This document shows, piece after piece, positions 1-9,223 of a stretch of 64,000 nucleotides of DNA (positions are counted from its first letter, which is position 1; each line of letters starts with the position of its first letter). The notes beneath the pieces are model-generated. The model was given only the letters and a program-made list of their open reading frames with translations, was not told the origin of the DNA and made no database searches. The DNA comes from Enterobacteriaceae endosymbiont of Donacia clavipes (lineage in GTDB: Bacteria; Pseudomonadota; Gammaproteobacteria; Enterobacterales; Enterobacteriaceae): positions 191,472-255,471 of the forward strand of contig NZ_CP046208.1 of assembly GCF_012570365.1 (NCBI RefSeq), written 5' to 3'. Position numbers and translations under genes: made by a program.

Positions 1-1183
1 GTGAAAAAGGTTTATTAGTTTTAATGTTACCTGGAGCAGAAGAAAAAAAATTTTTTATTTTTAAATCTTTATTAATCATTATGTCATATTTTTTTATTGT
101 TTCTTTTATAGTTAATCCTAAAATATTTTTAACATTTTTATGTATTAATCCCATTCTATTTAATTCTCCTAAAATTCCTATAACTCCACCAGCTCTATGA
201 AAATCTTCCATATAAAATTTATTTGTACTAGGAGAAATTTTACATAACCAAGGTATTTTTTTTGATAATCTATCAATTGTTTTAAGATTAAAATTTATAT
301 TAGTTTCTTGAGCTAAAGCTAACATATGCAAAATTGTATTTGTAGAACCACCCATAGCAATATCTAACATAATTGAATTTTCGAAAGATTCTTGATTTGC
401 AATATTTCTAGGTAAAAAATCAATATTATTATTTTCGTAATATTTTTTTGTAATTTCTACTATTTTATGTGCTGATTGTATACATAATTTTTTACGATTT
501 TTATGTGTAGATAGTAAAGAACCATTACCTGGTAATGCTAAACCTAAAACTTCTACTATACAATTCATTGAATTAGCTGTAAACATTCCTGAACAAGAAC
601 CACATGTTGGACATGCATTAAGTTCTATTTCTTTAATATAATTATCTGATTGTTTTAAATCAGCTGATTGAATCATAGCATCAACTAAATTAATTCTAGT
701 AATTTTGTTTTTATTAATATTCACAATCTTTCCAGCTTCCATTGGTCCACCTGATATAAATACAGTAGGTATATTTAAACGCAAGCTAGCCATTAACATT
801 CCTGGAGTAATTTTATCACAATTAGATATACAAATCATCGAATCTACACAATGAGCATTTATAACATATTCTATTGAATCAGCAATAAGTTCTCTAGAAG
901 GTAAAGAATATAACATACCATTATGTCCCATAGCTATACCATCATCAATTGCTATTGTATTAAATTCTTTTGGTACGGCTCCTTTTTTTTTTATTTCCTT
1001 AGAAATTATTTTACTTAATTTTTGTAGGTGCATATGACCAGGAACAAATTCTGAAAAAGAATTAACTATAGCAATAATTGGTTTATTAAAATCTTCATTA
1101 TTCATACCTGTTGCTCTCCAAAGAGAGCGAGCTCCTGCCATATTACGACCTTTAGTTGTGATAAATGAACGATAAATAGGCAT
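1..1183 (-). CDS. ilvD: Dihydroxy-acid dehydratase, 3' end beyond window
   Basis: Dehydrates the dihydroxy acids of the valine and isoleucine pathways to their 2-keto acids, in the cytoplasm. About 393 N-terminal residues are visible and the frame is open to the window edge; E. coli IlvD is about 616 residues. The ATG at 1183 starts a protein reading [20 protein letters not shown], collinear with E. coli. Iron-sulfur and active-site segments are present: NCDKITPGM (Cys122) and [18 protein letters not shown] (around residue 195). The last visible residues ([17 protein letters not shown]) still align with the family. It lies directly downstream of ilvE, as in the enterobacterial ilvGMED operon. 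Identity is certain; only completeness is unknown. Confidence 0.97.
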   Translation of the reverse strand, partial: MPIYRSFITTKGRNMAGARSLWRATGMNNEDFNKPIIAIVNSFSEFVPGHMHLQKLSKIISKEIKKKGAVPKEFNTIAIDDGIAMGHNGMLYSLPSRELIADSIEYVINAHCVDSMICISNCDKITPGMLMASLRLNIPTVFISGGPMEAGKIVNINKNKITRINLVDAMIQSADLKQSDNYIKEIELNACPTCGSCSGMFTANSMNCIVEVLGLALPGNGSLLSTHKNRKKLCIQSAHKIVEITKKYYENNNIDFLPRNIANQESFENSIMLDIAMGGSTNTILHMLALAQETNINFNLKTIDRLSKKIPWLCKISPSTNKFYMEDFHRAGGVIGILGELNRMGLIHKNVKNILGLTIKETIKKYDIMINKDLKIKNFFSSAPGNIKTNKPFS

Positions 1184-1213
1184 ATTTCTCACTTTTTTTT
1201 TAATAATTAATAA

Positions 1214-2141
1214 TTATAAATCTATATGATCTAACCAATTCCATTTATCTTTTATTTGTCCCGTAAATAAATATAAAAATTCTTCTTGTATTTTTTGTGT
1301 AATTTTACCTCTTTTACCATTATTTATTAATATATCATCTATACTACAAACAGGAATAATTTCAGCTGCTGTTCCTGTTAAAAATATTTCATCAGCTAAA
1401 TATAAAAATTCTCTTAATATTAGAGATTCTTTTATTTTTAAATTAATTTTTTTTGCTATTTTTAAAACTGAATCTCTTGTAATTCCTGGTAAAATAGATT
1501 AAGTTAATCGAGGAGTGAATAAAATATTATTTTTAATAATAAATATATTTTCTCCTGCCCTTCGGAAACAAAATCTAAACTATCTAGTGCTATTCCTTCA
1601 TCATATCCATTTCTTGTGCTTCACTACTTATTAATAATAAGGATAAATAATTACCACCTGCTTTTGCTAAACTAGGTATAGTATTAGGTTTAATTTTATT
1701 CCAAAAAGATATTATTGTTTTAATACCATTATTTTTTGCATTATCATCAAGATAATTTTTCCATAAAAAAGCACTAATCATTATATCTGCATAATAATTT
1801 TTAGGAGGATTAATTCCTAAACCTACATCTCCTATAAATATTAAAATTCTTATATAAGCTTCTTTTAATTTATTTATATTAATTATGATATGAACAGCAT
1901 TAATTATTTCTTGTATAGTAAATTTTAATGAAAAACGATAAATTTTAGCAGAATTATATAAACGATCAATATGATCTTGATGACGAAAAATAACAGAACC
2001 TTTACTTGATTTATAACATCTAATACCTTCAAAAACAGATGTACTATAATGTAATGCATGAGTCATAACACTAATTTTAGCATCTTTCCATTTTATAATA
2101 TCTCCATTTAACCAAATAAAATTTGTTTTTTTTGTCGACAT
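1214..2141 (-). pseudogene. ilvE: Branched-chain aminotransferase, disrupted by two frameshifts and a nonsense codon
   Basis: IlvE transaminates the keto acids of valine, leucine and isoleucine. The reading starts well at the ATG at 2141 (SD-like AAGGA upstream) with 177 intact residues, including the PLP-lysine segment AKAGGNYLS. One base is missing near 1607-1608 (EMDMMKE stop, where EMGYDEGIALD is expected). A second base is missing near 1558-1560 (family motif EGAGEN). An in-frame TAA lies at 1499-1501, just before SILPGITRD. Downstream the frame is open and homologous to the normal end, KWNWLDHIDL, stop 1214-1216. Restoring the two bases gives 309 codons plus stop, exactly the E. coli length. 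The lesions are not in long A/T runs, so slippage rescue is unlikely. I infer recent inactivation. Confidence 0.93.
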
Positions 2142-2187
2142 TACTATATTTCCTTATTCTAAATAATTATAATGTTATTATAACGAT

Positions 2188-2421
2188 TTATGATATTATA
2201 ATTATATCTAATACATCTATTAATTTGGCTATTTGTTTTACTAAAATTTCTATAGATTTAAAACTTTTTATTATTAATTTAAAAATAATATTTTGTAATT
2301 TATTTAATACATTAATATTTACAGTTTTAATTAAAAATCCTCTATGACGAATAATTCTCATTATTCTTTCACTTATTTCAGGACTAATATTAGTTTTAAT
2401 ATATAATTTATATTTATTCAT
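2188..2421 (-). CDS. ilvM: Acetolactate synthase II regulatory (small) subunit
   Basis: Small ACT-domain subunit that activates the IlvG catalytic subunit of acetohydroxyacid synthase. The 77-residue protein contains the family signature ISERIMRIIRHRGFLIKTVN, matching E. coli IlvM (87 residues) over residues 10-35, and the KLIDVLDI end of the ACT fold; the C-terminal tail is shorter. The ATG directly follows the ilvG stop (TAA then ATG, no spacer), so the two are translationally coupled as in enterobacteria. ilvE begins 46 bases downstream. Sequence outside the ACT core is diverged and lysine/isoleucine-rich like the rest of the window. Confidence 0.93.
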   Translation of the reverse strand: MNKYKLYIKTNISPEISERIMRIIRHRGFLIKTVNINVLNKLQNIIFKLIIKSFKSIEILVKQIAKLIDVLDIIIIS

Positions 2422-4086
2422 TTAACTTTTCTCTATCATATTATCATTACTATATCCAGGAGGAACTAATGGCCAAACATTATCTTTTTCACTAATAGAA
2501 ACATGTAATATATAAGGTTTTTTTATAGAAAAAATTTTTTTTAAACTTTTTTCAATTTCAGAATTATAACAAATACTATGTCCTGATATTCCAAAAGATT
2601 CAGCTAATTTTATAAAATTAGGATTATCAAATAATATAGTTTCACTATATCTTTTATTAAAAAAAATTTGTTGCCATTGTTTAACCATACCTAATCTTTT
2701 ATTATCTAATAATATAATTTTAATAGGTAAATTTTTTCTCTTAATTGTACTTAATTCTTGAATATTCATCATAAAAGAACCATCACCAGAAATACATATT
2801 ACAGTATGATTAGGTTTAGCAATTTGGGCTCCAATTGCTGCTGGCAATCCAAAACCCATTGTACCTAAACCACTTGAAGTAATAAAATTTCTAGGATCTA
2901 AAAAAGTTATATGTTGTGCAACCCACATTTGATGCTGTCCTACATCAGTAGTAATAATAGTTTTTGCATTTTTAAAATCTGATATTTTTTTTAACAAAAA
3001 AGGAGCATAAATTTTATCATTATCAAGAAATTCATTATATGAATAAGAATATTTTTTTTTTATTTTTTTTATATAATATTTCCATTTTGAAATATTATTT
3101 GGTATTTCTAATAATGGAATTAAGTTATTTAAATCACCTAATAGTTCTACATCTGCTTGACAAATTTTATTAATTTCTGCTGGATCTATATCCATATGTA
3201 TAATATTTGCTAAAGGAGCAAATTTTTTTATATTTCCTGTAACTCTATCATCAAATCTTGCTCCAATAGCCACTAATAAATCACATTTTTGTACAGTATA
3301 ATTAGCTGCTTTATTTCCATGCATACCTAACATTCCTAAATAATAAGGATTGTTATCATTTATAGTTCCTAAACCTTTTAATGTTACTACTGTAGGAATT
3401 TCAGATTTTTGTACAAATTTTCTTAATGTATTTACAGCATTACCTATATTTACGCCTCCACCTATATATAATATAGGCATTATAGAATTTTTTAAAAAAT
3501 AATTAGCTTTTACAATTTTTTTTATTGAAATTTTTTTTTTTTTAATAAGAAAAAAATTTTTATTTTTAAATTTTATTTGCTTAGGTATATTATGAGATAA
3601 TTGTATATCTTTCGGTATATCTATTAAAACAGGACCAGGCCTATTGGATAATGCTATAAAAAAAGCTTTTTCTATTATAGATGATATTTCTGTAGATGAA
3701 GTTATTAAAAAACTATGTTTAGTACATGATAAAGACATACCTATAATATCTATTTCTTGAAAAGCATCTGTCCCAATTAATGGTAAAGATACTTGTCCTG
3801 TAATTGCAATAATAGGAACAGAATCTACCATTGCATCTGCAATTCCTGTTATTAAATTAGTTGCTCCAGGACCTGATGTAGCAATACAAACTCCTATTTT
3901 TCCTGTAACACGAGCATATCCTATTGCAGCTATCGCTGCTGCTTGTTCATGTCTACATAATATATGTTCTATTTTACTATTATATAATGCATCATAAAGG
4001 GGCATAATTGCACCACCAGGATATCCAAATACTGTTTGAACATGTTGTTTTTTTAATGCTTGAATTATACATTGTGCTCCATTCAT
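2422..4086 (-). CDS. ilvG: Acetolactate synthase II catalytic subunit
   Basis: Thiamine-diphosphate enzyme that condenses two pyruvates, or pyruvate with 2-oxobutyrate, at the entry of valine, leucine and isoleucine synthesis. The protein has 554 residues against about 548 in E. coli. Visible are the catalytic glutamate Glu47 ([11 protein letters not shown]), the FAD-binding middle region ([11 protein letters not shown]) and the ThDP motif [12 protein letters not shown]...LLDN. The frame is intact, unlike E. coli K-12 ilvG. The first gene of ilvG-ilvM-ilvE-ilvD has a good SD (AAAGAGG) before its ATG. I see no ilvL leader peptide or attenuator in the 250 bases upstream, so amino-acid-dependent attenuation appears lost. 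Confidence 0.98.
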   Translation of the reverse strand: MNGAQCIIQALKKQHVQTVFGYPGGAIMPLYDALYNSKIEHILCRHEQAAAIAAIGYARVTGKIGVCIATSGPGATNLITGIADAMVDSVPIIAITGQVSLPLIGTDAFQEIDIIGMSLSCTKHSFLITSSTEISSIIEKAFFIALSNRPGPVLIDIPKDIQLSHNIPKQIKFKNKNFFLIKKKKISIKKIVKANYFLKNSIMPILYIGGGVNIGNAVNTLRKFVQKSEIPTVVTLKGLGTINDNNPYYLGMLGMHGNKAANYTVQKCDLLVAIGARFDDRVTGNIKKFAPLANIIHMDIDPAEINKICQADVELLGDLNNLIPLLEIPNNISKWKYYIKKIKKKYSYSYNEFLDNDKIYAPFLLKKISDFKNAKTIITTDVGQHQMWVAQHITFLDPRNFITSSGLGTMGFGLPAAIGAQIAKPNHTVICISGDGSFMMNIQELSTIKRKNLPIKIILLDNKRLGMVKQWQQIFFNKRYSETILFDNPNFIKLAESFGISGHSICYNSEIEKSLKKIFSIKKPYILHVSISEKDNVWPLVPPGYSNDNMIEKS

Positions 4087-4336
4087 ATTTTAAACCTCTT
4101 TAATTTAGTAATATAATATGCATAATTCAACTTTATTATGTTTTAATTAATGTAAATTTCTAGATTAGAAGATATGATTTTATATTTGATATGTTATTAA
4201 ATTTTCTTAAAATAATATAAATTTTATTTAAAAATTTATATTATTTATTATATTTTAATTTAAAATAAATAATTATTTATTATAATAACATAAATATTTA
4301 TTTTATAAAAAAATATATAATCAAAAAATGATAATT

Positions 4337-4410
4337 CAGGGGCGGAGGGATTTGAACCCCCAACCATTGGTTTTGGAGACCAATATTCTACCTAATTAAA
4401 CTACACCCCT
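4337..4410 (-). tRNA. trpT: tRNA-Trp (anticodon CCA)
   Basis: Cloverleaf with acceptor AGGGGTG pairing with CGCCCCT, D-arm TAGTTTAATTAGGTAGA, anticodon stem-loop TTGGTCTCCAAAACCAA with anticodon CCA, and T-arm GGGGGTTCAAATCCC. It matches E. coli trpT closely. The discriminator is G and the 3' CCA is not encoded (AAT follows). The CCA anticodon reads UGG only, so there is no sign here of UGA being read as tryptophan. In E. coli trpT also lies close to the ilv operon. Confidence 0.96.
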
Positions 4411-4763
4411 TAAATTATTTCTATATAAATTAAAATATATTATAAAATAATAATTTTTTAATAAAATTTTATTAAATATAATTTATTATTAATAAAAAAT
4501 ATTAATATAATACTATATTAATATTTTTAAAATAATAACATAAATTCTTTATAAAAAATATTAAAAAATAATAAAATGAAAATTTTATATAAAAAATCAA
4601 TAATATAGAGTAAAATTTAATAATATTTAACTTATAGCTATAAATACTATTAATTTTTATTAAAATTTTTGAAAATTATAAAAAATTTAATTATTAATAT
4701 ATTTGATAAAGATTATATTTTAATATAAAAATATAATTTTATAATAAAATTTAAGGATTAAAT
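4411..4763. other. Gene-free AT-rich spacer
   Basis: 353 bases between tRNA-Trp and fpr that are almost only A and T. No open frame with a recognisable product, RNA gene or repeat is seen. A 12-base palindrome (4632-4643) and several TATAAT-like strings occur, but at this base composition they are expected by chance. The fpr promoter presumably lies here but I cannot place it. Confidence 0.6.
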
Positions 4764-5516
4764 ATGACAGAATGGATTATTGGAAATGTTAAAGATATAA
4801 GATATTGGACAAAAAATTTGTTTAGTATTATTTTAAATGCAAAAGTTAATAATTTTATTGCTGGACAATTTACAAAATTAGCTTTAAAAATTAACGGAAA
4901 AAAAATACAAAGAGTATATTCATACATAAATTCTCCAAAAAATAAAAATCATGAATTTTATATCTCTAATATTAGAGGGGGAAAATTAACTCCATATTTA
5001 TATAAATTAAAAATTAATGATGAAATTATGATATCTAAAAAAGCTTCAGGTATTTTTACATTAAATAATATTAATATTTGTAAAAATTTGTGGATGTTAT
5101 CAACAGGAACTGGTATTGGACCTTATCTTTCAATTTTACAAGATAATATTTGTTTTAAAAAATTTCAAAAAATAATTTTAGTACATTCTATTAGATATAT
5201 AAATGATTTTAATTATTTAAATATAGTTAATAAAATTAAAAAAAAATATAATAATAAATTTAAAGTACAAATTATTTTAACTAGAAATAATAATATAAAT
5301 AGCTCTATTTTATATGGTTATATTCCTCATTTAATTAAAAATGGAGATTTAGAAAAAAAAATTGGTATAAAAATTCATAAAAAGGATAGTCATATAATGT
5401 TATGTGGTAATCCAAATATGATAAAAGAAACAAGAAAAATATTAGAAATAGATAAAAACTTATCTAGAAATCTTCTTAATAAAAGTGGTAACATTACATC
5501 AGAACAATATTGGTAA
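4764..5516 (+). CDS. fpr: Ferredoxin/flavodoxin-NADP+ reductase
   Basis: FAD enzyme that passes electrons between NADPH and flavodoxin or ferredoxin; in enterobacteria it supports iron-sulfur and radical enzymes. The protein has 250 residues (E. coli 248) and aligns end to end. It has the FAD-binding motif RVYSYINSP, the NADP-binding segment STGTGIGPYLSIL, LCGNPNM and the C-terminal aromatic YW typical of this subfamily. The ATG has an AAGGA ribosome site nine bases upstream. It precedes tpiA by 22 bases; in E. coli the pair is separated by yiiR and yiiQ, which are gone here. Confidence 0.96.
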   Translation: MTEWIIGNVKDIRYWTKNLFSIILNAKVNNFIAGQFTKLALKINGKKIQRVYSYINSPKNKNHEFYISNIRGGKLTPYLYKLKINDEIMISKKASGIFTLNNINICKNLWMLSTGTGIGPYLSILQDNICFKKFQKIILVHSIRYINDFNYLNIVNKIKKKYNNKFKVQIILTRNNNINSSILYGYIPHLIKNGDLEKKIGIKIHKKDSHIMLCGNPNMIKETRKILEIDKNLSRNLLNKSGNITSEQYW

Positions 5517-5538
5517 AATCATTATAAGGGAAATAAAT

Positions 5539-6315
5539 ATGAAAAAATTTTTAATTATTGCTAATTGGAAATTAAATGGAGATTTTAATTTTATAAATAA
5601 AAATATAAATTTAATAAAAAAAATAGATAATTCGTTAAATTTTTGTAAACTTGCAATAGCTCCACCTTATGTATATATAGATTATATACATAATTATTTA
5701 AAAAATACATCAATAAATTTAGTAGCACAAAATGTAGATATTAATGAAAAAGGATCTTTTACTGGTGAAATATCAATAAATATGTTAAAAGATATTGGTG
5801 TAAAATATGTAATAATTGGTCATTCAGAAAGAAGAATAAATCATTATGAAAATAATAATTTTATAGCTAAAAAATTTATCTTAACTAAAAAAAAAGGATT
5901 AATACCAATTTTATGTATTGGAGAAACAAAAGAAGAAAAAAAACAAAATATAACAGAAAAAATTTGTATTAATCAAATTAATTCTATATTAAAAATATGT
6001 GAAGTTAAAATATTTTATAATACTATTATTGCTTATGAACCAATTTGGGCCATTGGTTCTAGAAAAATTGCAGATATAAATGAAATAGAAAAAACTATTA
6101 GTTTTATTAAAAAATATATTTCATCTATAAATCAAAAAATATCAAAAAGTATTGTCTTTCAATATGGAGGTTCTGTTAATAAAGATAATATTAATAATTT
6201 ATTTCAAATAAAAAATATTAATGGTTTATTAGTAGGAAAAGCTTCTTTAACAATAGAAAATTTTATATCTTTAGTTAAAAAAGCTGAGAAAAATATAAGA
6301 TTATTGAGGTCTTAA
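5539..6315 (+). CDS. tpiA: Triosephosphate isomerase
   Basis: Interconverts dihydroxyacetone phosphate and glyceraldehyde 3-phosphate in glycolysis. The 258-residue TIM barrel has every catalytic segment: NWKLNG near the start (Asn/Lys), IGHSERR (His), AYEPIWAIG (Glu) and the phosphate loop YGGSVN. The frame is open upstream to 5485, but the start chosen is the ATG at 5539. It is preceded by AAGGGAA, and it gives the normal N-terminus MKKFLIIANWKLNG. The 3' end overlaps the convergent lysS by 15 bases. Confidence 0.98.
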   Translation: MKKFLIIANWKLNGDFNFINKNINLIKKIDNSLNFCKLAIAPPYVYIDYIHNYLKNTSINLVAQNVDINEKGSFTGEISINMLKDIGVKYVIIGHSERRINHYENNNFIAKKFILTKKKGLIPILCIGETKEEKKQNITEKICINQINSILKICEVKIFYNTIIAYEPIWAIGSRKIADINEIEKTISFIKKYISSINQKISKSIVFQYGGSVNKDNINNLFQIKNINGLLVGKASLTIENFISLVKKAEKNIRLLRS

Positions 6316-7821
6316 CATAGGAAATAAAATTACATCTCTTATAGATTGAGAATTAGTAAATAACATAACTAATCTATCAATACCTAATCCTAAACCTGCT
6401 GTAGGAGGTAATCCATATTCTAATGCTTCTATATAATCTTGATCATAAGATTTTTCATAAATATTATTTTTTTTATTCTTATTAAATTCTCTTAAATTAT
6501 CTTGTTGTTTAAATCTTTTTTTTTGTTCTTCTGGATCATTTAATTCAGAAAAACCATTTGCTATTTCCATACCACAAATAAAAAATTCAAATCTATCAGT
6601 AATTAAAGGATTTAAATTATTACTCCTCGATAAAGGAGATACTTCAACAGGATATTCTGTAATAAAAGTTGGTTCCATAATTTTATTAGCAATTTTTTCT
6701 TCAAAAATTTCAGAAATAATTTTACCTTTACTCCAATTTTTATCTATTTTAATATTTAATAAATTAGTAATTTTTATTAAAATATTAATATCTTCTAAGT
6801 TATCTAAAGAAAAATTTGGATAAAAAAAAACGATAGATTCTTTCATTGTTAATATATTAAATTTATTTTTTAAATTAAAAACATGATTATTATATTCTAA
6901 CAAAGAATTATTAAATAATAATTTATATATTTTTTTAAATAAATTTTCAAATAAAATCATTAAATCTTTATAATCAGCATAAGCTATATACATTTCCATC
7001 ATTGTAAATTCAGGATTATGTTGGGTAGAAATACCTTCATTCCGAAAATTTCTATTTATTTCAAAAATTTTATTAAAACCTCCAATAACAAGACGTTTCA
7101 AATATAATTCAGGTGCTATACGTAAATACATATTTATATTATATTTATTATGATAAGTTATAAAAGGTTTTGCTAAAGCTCCTCCAGGTATATTATGCAT
7201 CATAGGAGTTTCAACTTCAATAAAATCCATTTTATTCATAAAATTACGAATATTTAATATAATTTTAGATCTTATTTGAAAAATATTACGTGTTTTTTTA
7301 TTGACAATTAAATCTAGATATCTTTTTCTATATTTTATTTCTTTATTTTGTAATCCATGATATTTATTAGGTAATGGTCTAATTGCTTTTGTTAATAAAT
7401 AAATTTTTTGACAAAAAATTGATAAAACATTAGTTTTTGTTTTAAAAATATTACCAATTACACCTATAATATCTCCAAGATTATATTCTTTTAAAAATTT
7501 TTTATATTTTTCAAAAGATATACTATTTTGAGATATATAAATCTGTATTTTTCCTGTATAATCTCGAATATTGATAAAAGTAGCTTTTCCCATAATTCGT
7601 AAATTAACTATACGTCCTGCAACATTAAATATTTTTTCATTATCTAAATTAATATTTTTATTATTAAATTTTTTATGTAAATCATTACATGTAATATTAA
7701 TTTTAAAATTATTAGGAAAAGCAATATTATTTTTTCTTAATTTAATTAATTTTTTATGTCGAAATTTTACTTCGTTACTATTATTACTATTTTTATTAAA
7801 ATAATATTCATTTTCAGACAT
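6301..7821 (-). CDS. lysS: Lysyl-tRNA synthetase (class II)
   Basis: Charges tRNA-Lys. The 506-residue protein (E. coli 505) has an N-terminal OB-fold anticodon domain (about 60-150, GRIVNLRIMGKATFINI) and a class II catalytic core with motif 2 (FRNEGIS, preceded by RIAPELYLKRLVVGG-like sequence) and motif 3 (GLGLGIDRLVMLF). ATG at 7821 is preceded by AAAGGA. It follows prfB by 15 bases, the conserved prfB-lysS operon. Its last 15 bases overlap the end of tpiA on the other strand. Lysine codons are extremely frequent in this genome, so demand is high. Confidence 0.98.
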   Translation of the reverse strand: MSENEYYFNKNSNNSNEVKFRHKKLIKLRKNNIAFPNNFKINITCNDLHKKFNNKNINLDNEKIFNVAGRIVNLRIMGKATFINIRDYTGKIQIYISQNSISFEKYKKFLKEYNLGDIIGVIGNIFKTKTNVLSIFCQKIYLLTKAIRPLPNKYHGLQNKEIKYRKRYLDLIVNKKTRNIFQIRSKIILNIRNFMNKMDFIEVETPMMHNIPGGALAKPFITYHNKYNINMYLRIAPELYLKRLVIGGFNKIFEINRNFRNEGISTQHNPEFTMMEMYIAYADYKDLMILFENLFKKIYKLLFNNSLLEYNNHVFNLKNKFNILTMKESIVFFYPNFSLDNLEDINILIKITNLLNIKIDKNWSKGKIISEIFEEKIANKIMEPTFITEYPVEVSPLSRSNNLNPLITDRFEFFICGMEIANGFSELNDPEEQKKRFKQQDNLREFNKNKKNNIYEKSYDQDYIEALEYGLPPTAGLGLGIDRLVMLFTNSQSIRDVILFPMLRPQ

Positions 7822-7836
7822 AATAAAATCCTTTAT

Positions 7837-8938
7837 TTATAAACCTAATTTTAGACTAGCTTGAATAAATTTATCTAAATTACCATTTAGTACAAAATTT
7901 ACATCATTAATTTCTATACCAGTTCTCATATCTTTAATCCTTGCATCATCTAATATATAAGAACGTATCTGATATCCCCAACTAATATTAAATTTTTGTT
8001 TTTCAATTTTTTTTTGTTTTTTTTTTTTAATTTTATTTTTTAAATCATATAATTTAAATTTAATTTGTTTCATAGCTTGATTTTTATTTTGATGTTGCGA
8101 TCTATTATTTTGACATTGTGTAACTATTCCTGTAGGAATATGTGTAATACGTACAGCTGATTCTGTACGATTAATATGTTGTCCTCCTGCTCCAGAAGCT
8201 CTATAAAAATCAATACGTAAATCTTTTGTATTAATGGATGATATGTTATTTTTATTTTGAATATCAGGATAAATAAAAGTAGAAGCAAAAGAAGTATGTC
8301 TTCTTCCAGAAGAACTAAAAGGACTTTTTCTAACTAGACGATGGATACCATTTTCTGTACGTAACCATCCAAAAGCATAATTTCCAATTATATGTATAGT
8401 TGCTGATTTTATTCCTATAATTTCTCCTGGTATTTTATTAACTATTATAGTTTTAAATTTTTTTTGCATAGCCCATTTTAAATACATTTTCATAATTATT
8501 TTTGCCCAATCTTGAGATTCTATTCCTCCTGATCCAGATTGTATATCTATAAAACAATTTTTATTATCATTTTTTTTAATAAAAATTTTTTGTAATTCTA
8601 AAATATTTATTTTTTTTTGTAATTCAGATAATATTTTTATAGATTCTCTTAATATGATTTTATCATTACTATGAATAGCTAAATTAATTAATTCATTAAT
8701 ATCAATAATTTCTTGATTAATTGTATCTAAAGAAAATAATAAATTTTCTATATTTGATTTTTTTTTATTTAAATTAAGTATATAATTAACATTATTCCAA
8801 ATATTAGGATTTTTTAATTCATTATTTATCTTTAATAATTTTTTTTTATATTTTAAATAATTAAAGAAACCCCCTAATAAAAATATTTTTTTTTTTTATT
8901 TTTTTTAAATTATTTTTTATTAAATGAATTTCTAACAT
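7837..8938 (-). CDS. prfB: Peptide chain release factor 2, programmed +1 frameshift
   Basis: RF2 ends translation at UAA and UGA. The gene is in two frames. Codons 1-25 (ATG at 8938, MLEIHLIKNN... to IRGFL) end at an in-frame TAA (8861-8863). Skipping one base gives NYLKYKKKLLK... and an open frame to the stop at 7837-7839, in total 366 residues, against 365 in E. coli with the shift also after codon 25. The codon-recognition motif SPF (RKSPFSSSGRRHTSF) and the peptidyl hydrolysis motif GGQ (GAGGQHINRTESAVRI) are both present, so the product should be active. The unusual point is that the shift-site stop is TAA rather than TGA. Followed by lysS in one operon. Confidence 0.96.
8861..8875 (-). 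promoter_or_regulatory. RF2 programmed frameshift site, with UAA instead of UGA
   Basis: On the minus strand the site reads AGG GGG TTT CTT TAA. It has the internal Shine-Dalgarno-like AGGGGG, the correct three-base spacing, and the slippery CTT. These are the known elements of the bacterial RF2 autoregulatory frameshift, where slow termination at UGA by scarce RF2 favours the +1 shift. Here the stop is UAA followed by T, which RF1 also recognises. The site is therefore still required for full-length protein but should be less specific as a sensor of RF2. Confidence 0.92.
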
Positions 8939-9084
8939 TTTTATTTTCCTAATTTTTAAATATATAAAAAATATTAAATTTAAATTTAATTTAAAAAAAA
9001 TTATTTACTTAAATAAAAAACTTTTATTTAAATAATTATTAAATTTTCTTGATATAAAAAATTTAAAATGATTTTTTTATTATT

Positions 9085-9157
9085 TGGCCCTTGTTGGATT
9101 TGAACCAACGACCTAACGATTATGAGTCGTTTGCTCTAACCACTGAGCTAAAGGGCC
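9085..9157 (-). tRNA. ileX: tRNA-Ile2 (anticodon CAU, read as lysidine-AU)
   Basis: Acceptor GGCCCTT pairs with AAGGGCC. The D-arm (TAGCTCAGTGGTTAGA), anticodon stem CGACTCATAATCG with CAT, and T-arm match E. coli ileX/ileY tRNA-Ile2 far better than elongator tRNA-Met, which begins GGCTACG. Discriminator A; CCA is not encoded. In this family the C of CAU is changed to lysidine by TilS (encoded at 41010-42341), so the tRNA reads AUA as isoleucine. AUA is very abundant in the genes of this window, making the pair indispensable. Confidence 0.92.
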
Positions 9158-9223
9158 ATAATGTAATTATGATATTAGTATTAAATATTTTTAAATTTAT
9201 TTCAATTAAATTAATAAATTTTT

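Noticed and set aside
1214..2141. Programmed frameshifting as an explanation for ilvE
   Set aside because: Lesions lack slippery heptamers or long A/T runs, both shifts miss a base in short G runs, and a separate nonsense codon remains; decay is simpler.
4087..4336. Possible ilv leader peptide and attenuator upstream of ilvG
   Set aside because: No short frame rich in Ile/Val/Leu codons followed by competing GC stems can be seen.
4632..4643. Palindrome TTATAGCTATAA upstream of fpr
   Set aside because: Twelve-base A/T-rich palindromes are expected by chance in spacers of this composition.
9085..9157. CAU tRNA read as elongator methionine tRNA
   Set aside because: Acceptor and arms match tRNA-Ile2 (GGCCC...), not tRNA-Met (GGCTACG...), and tilS is present.
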